A stretch of 64,000 nt of DNA from Ridgeia piscesae (taxonomy: Eukaryota; Annelida; Polychaeta; Sabellida; Siboglinidae), in NCBI GenBank assembly GCA_025642075.2, contig JAODUO010000853.1:1-64000 (forward strand), written 5' to 3'. Shown here piece by piece: positions 56,901-64,000 of the stretch; position 1 is the stretch's first letter; each line of letters opens with the position of its first letter. The position numbers were made by a program, and so were the translations under genes. The notes under the pieces were generated by a model. It made no database searches. It had not been told where the DNA came from and saw only the letters and a list, made by a program, of their open reading frames with translations.

Positions 56901-59900
56901 TGTAGATAATAAAAGTACCTACACAGTGGTGTCAAAACTGTTGTTGTAACTTTAAAATATGTTGACCATTTCTTGATTGACACTATGACATTTTGAAACT
57001 TTTTGTAAACAAATACTTTGTTGTGGTGTAACTTTTTTATGCTTCGATTTGTACTGCTACAAGTTGGGTTTATTTAAAAGAACATTACATTATCTACACA
57101 GTGGTATATAACTTGTTATAATATGTTACACATTTTAGCTGTATATGTGGCCTACTGCCTGGAGGACATTTTTAAATGTCCAAAAACAAAAATTATTGCT
57201 GTTAAATTTCGAAAAGGTGGTAAATATTTTTGAGAACAGAAGTATCCAAAATAGACACAATTTTATGTTATATGTCTAGATAGGTGTCGCATTTATTGCA
57301 TCTCTTGATCACTAGATGCAACCATGTAAACCGAATTCAAACGCTGTGCTGTATTCGCTGGCTGGCTATGGCCAACCTGAGGAGATTCGGTCAATGCCCG
57401 ACTTGAGTGCTAATCGGTTAACCATGAAAACGACTTCTAACAGCCGTCACATATTCCCCACATATCTTATGTACATATACACACAAAAGGTTACAAAATA
57501 AAATTATTTACATTCCTGTAAAGAATAAAATTAACAAAATTAACTTGCGCAAAACTCGATATGATCTATGGTCTACGGTGGCTACGTGTAACTCGGTGAT
57601 TACCGTAACATAAGTAATTTATCGCAGGGGTCGCTGCATAAATGATCTTCACAAATACTGGTTTTATGCTAACCCTAAAGTAATGTGAGGAGTAGTTTGG
57701 CGGTTGTATGTTATCAATTTCACAGTTAAGTAAGAAAGTAAGATCGCTGGGTAACGATTTTGTGGCGGAGGATATGAAGGAAAATATTTGAGCAATATTC
57801 GTTTATATAGATGCAAATTTTCAAATTGAATAGAATTTCATCCCTCCCTTATTACACAGCATTTATTTAGACCAACACCTGAGGCTAGTTGACAGCTAGA
57901 CTCGTAAACTGATGTCATCAATGACACCATTCACCCAGTACGAGACAATACAGATTCTCCTGGAGCGAATAAAACACTTCAGTGGGCAGCATAATGGGGA
58001 TGTAACTGGCATTTCAAACCAACCTCACCACAGTCTCTACCACCCACTTTGTGTGGGACACCCACAAAAGATTATCATAGGGATTATCACAGAGGGTTAT
58101 ATATCAATGCAAGCGACGCAGACACCAGTCCACTCTAACGTATGTGAACTGTGGGAAATTGGCCATCTGGTGGCTCAAGTATGGCTACTTAGTGACTGAC
58201 AAAACTCTAGCCTAGACTGCTAAGACACACGAGAAGGTGTTCCTGCTTGTACTGACCTGCACGCACGGAGGCACTCTCCAGGATGACGCGGTTGTAGATG
58301 AAGCGGATGTACTTGGAGGGTTGGGGCGTGCGTGGGCCCTCGCGCCCCAGTAGATGCAGTATGCGGGTGGCCAGCACCGTGTGTTCACAGTCCTCAATGA
58401 ACTCACACAGGTGGGCCAGGCCGACCTCCTTCGCCTCGGGGTTCTCCTCGATGATGCAGATGATCGAGTCCACAATCGCCTTCTTGTACTCAAAGCCACC
58501 CTGGCACACAGACACATTCAAACTGTCAAGTCTTTACACCACCAATTACCAACACATGCGATATGGTATGCAACTATCATAGCAACTTTGTAAGAACAGG
58601 CTAGATACTACTGCTTACCACCTGAGCATAAACTTAAATGATACTTAGTTATTTACTCCTTAGGGACACAGTCGTCAATGTGGTACAAACTGTATCCTGG
58701 TTTAGTCGCCTTCGATAAAGTAAAAGAATCAGTGGTATGCATTAAATAAATTACAAATTAGAGGGCAATGTTCATGATCGCTGTGGGTATTGTTAAGGCT
58801 GAAACTCTGGAATTAATCCCAAATAAATCAGAACTTTGGTAGTTTATATGTGTACTTGTTACGCTCCAGGCTAGTATGTCATTGAAGTACCATCAAGTTG
58901 ATGGTCATCAGACAACAGGTTGACTCACCTCATCTCTGAGCATGGAGGAGAGGAAGTTCATCATGATGCTGTGCTTGCGTGGGAACTTCATACACAGAGA
59001 CCTGCAACAGCACCACAAGTCACCTACAGCTTATGTCTACTGGACACGACGCTTGTCTAAACACTTGCATTAAAAGGCCGATGCTGGTTTAAATATAAAC
59101 TAAATGAAAAACCTCAGCTGAAGTGTAAATTTTGGTCTTAATGTAAAGATCGGTATATACAATTATATATAGAGTTTAGTTTAAATGTACACATCTAGGC
59201 ATACAATTGAGGTTAATGCATGACAAATCACCTCAACGTACATGGAGGGGGACTTGTGGACATGATTGCAGCAAAGCCACTGCAGGAAAGGAATGTATGG
59301 TATCAGAAGCAGGATGGAGACAGGCAGGAGGGTACCATGTAGGATAGAGGCAAAGGTAATGTCAGCAAGAGAAGATGAAATAAGAGAATACTAATGAATT
59401 AAATGTTTGGTTGGACGATGAAACAGTGGGATAAATGAGGGAGCTGGTGGTAGAATGGACAAGGGGAGCAGGAGGATGGGAGGAGGAGCAGGAGGAGCAT
59501 GGGAGGGGGAGCAGGATGAGGATGGGAGGGGGAGCAGGAGGATGGGATGGGGAAGCAGGAGGATGGGAGGGGGAGCAGGAGGAGGAGGGAGGGGGAGCAG
59601 GAGGATGGGAGGGGGAACAGGAGGAGGGAGGGGGAGCAGGAGGATGGGAGGGGAGCAGGAGGATGGGAGGGGAGCAGGAGGAGGATGGGAGGGGAGCAGG
59701 AGGATGGGAGGGGGAACAGGAGGGGGAGCAGGAGGAGGATGGGAGGGGGAAGCAGGAGGATGGAGGGGAGCAGGAGGAGGATGGGAGGGGGAGCAGGAGG
59801 AGGATGGGAGGGGGAGCAGGAGGATGGGAGGGGAGCAGGAGGAGGATGGGAGGGGGAGCAGGAGGATGGGAGGGGGAGCAGGAGGATGGGAGGGGGAGCA

Positions 59901-60986
59901 GGAGGAGGATGGGAGGGGGAAGCAGGAGGATGGGAGGAGGAGCAGGAGGATGGGAGGGGAGCAGGAGGAGGATGGGAGGGGAGCAGGAGGATGGGAGGGG
60001 GAGCAGGAGGATGGGAGGGGAGCAGGAGGATGGGAGGGGGAGCAGGAGGATGGGAGGGGAGCAGGAGGATGGGAGGAGCAGGAGGATGGAGGAGGGAGGA
60101 TGGGAGGGGAGCAGAGGATGGGAGGGGAGCGAGGAGGATGGGAGGGCAGAGAGGATGGGAGGGGGAGCAGGAGGATGGGAGGGGAGCAGGAGGATGGGAG
60201 GGGGAGCAGGAGGATGGGAGGGGGAAGCAGGAGGATGGGAGGGGGAGCAGGAGGAGGATGGGAGGGGGAAGCAGGAGGATGGGAGGGGGAGCAGGAGGAT
60301 GGGAGGGGGAGCAGGAGGATGGGAGGGAGAGCAGGAGGATGGGAGGGGAGCAGGAGGATGGGAGGGGGAGCAGGAGGATGGGAGGGGAGCAGGAGGATGG
60401 GAGGGGGAGGAGGATGGGAGGGGAGCAGGAGGATGGGAGGGGGAGCAGGAGGATGGGAGGGGGAAGCAGGAGGATGGGAGGGGGAGCAGGAGGAGGATGG
60501 GAGGGGAAGCAGGAGGATGGGAGGGGGAGCAGGAGGATGGGGGGCGGCAGAGAAGATGACACTTACTTGACAGCCTGCACCACGACAATCTTGAACTCAT
60601 CTGAGATCTCGGACATGAAGGAAGAGATCTGCTTCATGAGGCGGTCGATGCTGCTCTCACTGCCCGTCTAACAAACAACACATCAACTTCACAGAACCTC
60701 AGTGAAATATATCATCACAGAGGCAGCTGGGTCATGTCCTGCCAAATTTTGTTTTTAGATAAAACACCAAAATGTCAGCAATCAAAATGTTTATTCAGAC
60801 TTTATGATTGTAAAAAATATACCATTAATGATATTCTATAATACTGTACAGAATCCAGAACTCATAAGCAATTTGTTTTACCTTTAACTGCAAAACATAT
60901 ACAGCGAAAACATATCTGACATATATGGGTGGGGAGACACCCGTTAAAATATAAATACTGCTAGCACAGGAACCACCACATATATG

Positions 60987-61032
<46 letters not shown>

Positions 61033-63687
61033 CAAAACAAAATTTACATGACTTATTATATATGATCATGTGTACAATGTCAAACATCTGGACGCATACC
61101 GGTATTCATAGCTACATATTACATACATATATATGTACATATTAGTTTAAATTGTTGAGAAACAAGGTGAGAAAGAACATATTTACGCACTACTTCTTGA
61201 GAGAAGCAATAGTGGGGAGAAGCATACCTTCAGCAGCGTAGTGATGGCAAGTGTAGCGATACTTCTGTTGACGTCTGTGATCAGGTTCTCAAGGTCAAGG
61301 TTACATGCGGTGACAGCAGCGGGGTGAGTCATTGCCACCTGTTACAACAACGTTCCTGTGACATACATCGTAAAGATGACACCTACACTAAACGTCAGTG
61401 TCTCTTAGTGTCTGTCAGTATTCACGACATAAACAGGCGATTTCATCTAATTCAATACCGTATAATTTATTATCACAGTAATTTAACTTACCCAGGTAAC
61501 CTTAACTAAGTGACAACAATTATGATTTTTTTTCACACAAAATATGTTTAACTGGGTAGCCAAAGCATCCACATGTGGTGTACATACCAATAATTTATAA
61601 AATAACATTACTCTCTACAACTTAACAGTTATTTCCAGAATTCAAACACTTGCAAAAATTGTCTTCCGTTTACATAAAGTATAAGCATGGAGAGGAAAAC
61701 AAGACCCTTATTTCTAAGCCAGCTGTATGTATGTATGTACCTTGTTGAGGGTGCGGACTGCGGCGAAGCGCAGCGTGGGCTTGGGAGAGCTACAGAAGAG
61801 CTGGAGGACAGAGACAGCCGGGGCGAGCTCCTTCGCGGTCGTCTGCTTCATGTTGACAATGGCGTGGGCTGCCTCGTAGATCACCATCTCACTCTTGTGA
61901 CGCAGACAACTCTCTATGAAGTCAAACATCGGACTGTCCATCCTGTAATATAACAGAAGGAAGTAGACTACAGGGATACAGAAACAAACTTCACAAAAGG
62001 TTTCATGGAAGTTTTTAATCAAATTTCGGTTTCTGTGTTGTACGATAGGCCTGTAATGAACACTTACCCAGAGTCGTCGTCTCGCAGCAGTTTACAGGCG
62101 ATGCGGATCTACACAACAGAAGGAGTGAGCATTACACAACACAGCTCATTTACAAGATGCTACATTACATGACACCTCACTGGGCACTCAACACTGATTT
62201 TGTCCATTTGTATGATAAAATATATGAAAGTAGGTGAAACAATAACAACACAATTCAAACACGAAGCATAACTCAATACGGCACATAATGTTAGCAGAAA
62301 TAAAACATCAAGTCCTAAATGTGCTTCTACATTTAAAGGATTGCATCAATCATGGAATTTAAATGACCTGAATGGTAGAGGAAATGCAGTAGAACTCACC
62401 AGCAGACAGTAGGCATATGGAGACTTGAGAGAGTGCTTAGCGAACTTGCTCACAAGCTTTGTGACAGCAAGTCTGTCAGACTTACGGATGTGATACAGCA
62501 GTCCTAATGCATGGTACTGCAACACAATATTACTGTCGTCACATGACAAAAGTCATCATACACAATATAATACCAAATCCTTAGAGACAATAAACAGATT
62601 TGTTTTATTTACTTTAGATTACAAGATGCACAAAACTTAATTGTCAAAAATATAATGTATTTGTAGAGTATGCTGACAACATATATGCAATATGGATTTC
62701 TATTTGTCTTTATTTCAAATTTACAGAATATTCCTGCATGATTTTATGTGGATTTATACATTTTTAAACTTCCCACATATTGAGTCTTACCTGGACCATG
62801 ACATTGTCACTGCTGACCGCCTCCTGAGCCTCATTCACCCATCGCTTGACCACATCCGGATTCACTTTGGCCAAATGCTGCATCAGATGAGACAAGACAA
62901 TGACAGACTAAAACTCAAATCACCATGACACTTACACATGTTTGATTCAGATTGAATAACATTTGATGGTAATATTGTCTGCAATACATCATCTCATCTT
63001 TACAAGGCATAGGATTTTCTTATATAACGCAGTAGGTTCTTATATAATGCAGTATCCTGTACTTACAAATGCTCTATACCTCATTTATAGCAACACATTA
63101 TGTAATAATGATATGCAAAGAAGTCATTAAAAAGATTGCAAATTTACCTCTTTATTATTTAGCAAGTAAATTTAACAGTTTAGAACTTGTGGTTTTGTTT
63201 GAGTAAGAACTGACAAGGAGAGAAATGATCTGAGACATGTAAGACGACACCTGGCGACACGTACAAGAGATGAGGTGAGGGCAGCACTGGAGACTGCGTG
63301 CACCTTGTCTACAATGGCTTGCTTCAGGTATCTCTCTATGGCCTGCAGCATTGTCGACTGTAACAACAAACATCACTCACAATATCAGATCAGTAACAGA
63401 GGCGACCCGTAAACACTGAACACTAGGCTGATTTGTGTGAGTGATATGTCTGATGTATCTCTCAAAAGAATGACGTATGATGCCACATGCACATGGTTTC
63501 ACTGAGGGAGGGGGTTAGCAGAAGATCTATTTAGCATGATACATCAATGTATATTTCTACCGAACTGTTATTTTAGAACTTAACACTGTGGTGTTGCAAG
63601 TCAACATGAACCGTGTGCAGTGAAGGTTATACTTACATCAGTGATCCTACAGAGAGCCCGTATGGCAGGAGCTCGGAACTGATCCTC
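50944..63687 (-). CDS. COPG: Coatomer subunit gamma (COPI), 19 exons, 5' end beyond window
   Basis: Exons (minus, 5' to 3'): 63637-63687, 63265-63357, 62791-62877, 62400-62516, 62068-62108, 61741-61942, 61228-61338, 60567-60667, 58929-59001, 58257-58500, 56450-56525, 56045-56148, 55548-55673, 54916-54990, 54113-54255, 53572-53740, 53140-53237, 51617-51755 and 50944-51173. They total 2280 nt (759 residues plus stop) with unbroken phase. About 115 N-terminal residues lie outside. The first part is the HEAT-like adaptin N-terminal trunk ([49 protein letters not shown]). A hinge ([12 protein letters not shown]) leads to the appendage domain ([57 protein letters not shown]). Gamma-COP binds Arf1, p24/dilysine cargo and ArfGAP as COPI vesicles bud from the Golgi. 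Three of its introns carry minisatellites at splice sites. Confidence 0.98.
51738..52895 (-). repeat. 53-bp minisatellite repeating a COPG splice acceptor
   Basis: On the minus strand each unit reads TGTTGTTGCAG followed by CTGGAGGATGTTGAGCTAC. That is the real acceptor at 51756 and the first 19 nt of the exon that begins at 51755. I count 22 units. About half keep the CAG/CTGGAGG junction exactly, four have a 3-nt-shorter variant (TTGCAAGAGG) and others carry CTAGAGG. The short variant recurs at units 5, 9, 15 and 19, always followed by the same neighbour, which indicates higher-order duplication of blocks. Confidence 0.95.
54240..54772 (-). repeat. 42-bp minisatellite repeating another COPG splice acceptor
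   Basis: Thirteen units on the minus strand each contain TTTGACAG (or TTTGATAG, TTTTACAG) followed by AGCAACTGGCCGCCGTGCC and TCAGTTTG. The copy nearest the coding sequence is the true start of the exon 54113-54255. 42 nt equals 14 codons and the unit is open in the exon's frame, encoding [14 protein letters not shown]. The third unit is followed by a 2-bp longer spacer (44 bp) that shifts the phase, so only the first three acceptors give an in-frame product. Confidence 0.95.
55057..55096. repeat. (CA)n microsatellite
   Basis: CA repeat with CG-containing interruptions in a COPG intron. Confidence 0.9.
55098..55445. repeat. Dispersed direct repeat pair in a COPG intron
   Basis: 'ctcgattacccagactccaa' followed by 'gaggtggtagcacttt' (55098-55133) is repeated at 55384-55420 with a few substitutions. 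It is probably two copies or two ends of a small mobile element. Confidence 0.5.
56580..57850. mobile_element. Possible non-autonomous DNA transposon in a COPG intron
   Basis: The left side begins AAGGATGGGATGAATCTGGA and the right side ends GAATTTCATCCCTCCCTT, giving imperfect inverted ends of about 14 bp followed by AATTTGAATCGAAT-like motifs on both sides. The 1.2-kb interior has no recognisable domain. Confidence 0.4.
59463..60545. repeat. G-rich 18-21-bp minisatellite in a COPG intron
   Basis: Over fifty units of 'gcaggaggatgggaggggga' type fill most of an intron. The plus strand is almost purely purine and the transcript strand almost purely pyrimidine. On the transcript the array begins about 22 nt after the donor of exon 60567-60667. 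Very long Pro/Ser-rich and Gly/Glu-rich open frames in all phases are artefacts of the repeat. Confidence 0.95.
60985..61028. repeat. (TA)n microsatellite
   Basis: TA repeat in a COPG intron. Confidence 0.9.
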
Positions 63688-64000
63688 CTGTAAACACATC
63701 ACATATTACGTCTACATCAAAGATGATATGTGGACTGGAGATGTTATATTCAATCGTTCAGCAAGACTACTGTTACTCTACTGTACTAAAGTCCATGAGC
63801 GACGATGTACCAAAATCGTTATACACCCAGTAACCTTTGATCAGCCTATACAATGTTATAATCGTATTATTAGTTGTCGGTGAAGACGTCATTATTGCAA
63901 GCAATTCCTAATGTCTAAATTCAATTTGAAAGGTTGTATGGATCTTTTGTTTCATACAAGTGGCCAACTTATTGATAAATCCAAGATAGCTACACATGCA
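63688..64000. other. COPG intron, right edge of window
   Basis: Intron sequence upstream of the first visible COPG exon; no other feature is seen. Confidence 0.6.

Noticed and set aside
59399..60600. Very long Pro/Ser- or Gly/Glu-rich open frames of about 370-410 codons on both strands
   Set aside because: Open in several phases at once because an 18-21-bp repeat lacks stops; the region is intronic in COPG.

Overview
This is a window of animal nuclear DNA. It is AT-rich, has long introns with GT-AG borders, and is dense in decayed retrotransposons, short inverted-repeat elements and minisatellites. The two best-recognised proteins (Sec61 alpha and coatomer gamma) are of ordinary metazoan type. 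The long AT-rich introns and the mix of CR1-, L2- and RTE-like LINEs suggest an invertebrate bilaterian such as a lophotrochozoan or lancelet. The species cannot be fixed from the sequence alone.

Layout. 1-1380: unassigned flank. 1381-5338: a nearly full-length but broken CR1-clade LINE whose ORF1 carries a zinc-finger-like motif and an SGNH-esterase-like domain. 5339-7270: a cluster of nested inverted-terminal-repeat elements. 10004-15898 (-): an eight-exon gene for a tandem C2-domain protein. 18990-26130: intergenic graveyard with three LINE remnants, a pseudogene, an interstitial telomere-like repeat and hairpins. 27668-34027 (+): complete 13-exon SEC61A gene. 35400-37460: another LINE remnant. 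39080-48792 (+): nine-exon gene for an unnamed protein with a C-terminal MYND zinc finger. 50944-63687 (-): 19 exons of COPG, with the first roughly 115 codons beyond the right edge.

SEC61A and COPG both serve the early secretory pathway: one makes the ER translocation channel, the other a COPI coat subunit. The C2 protein is probably also a membrane-trafficking factor, but no shared regulation is visible.

The most unusual signal is a set of minisatellites in the MYND gene and COPG whose repeat unit contains a real splice junction. A 67-bp array repeats the 5' splice site of the penultimate MYND exon 13 times. Each unit also holds an acceptor-like site, so each could act as a 15-nt in-frame microexon. 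A 53-bp array (22 copies) and a 42-bp array (13 copies) repeat the 3' splice sites of two COPG exons. A 23-bp array in the MYND intron repeats a branch-point-like CTGAC plus a pyrimidine run. A pyrimidine-rich array starts about 22 nt inside another COPG intron. Boundary-crossing minisatellites have, as I recall, been described in amphioxus under the name 'mirages'. Three in under 11 kb and in two adjacent convergent genes is striking, and their effect on splicing can be tested.
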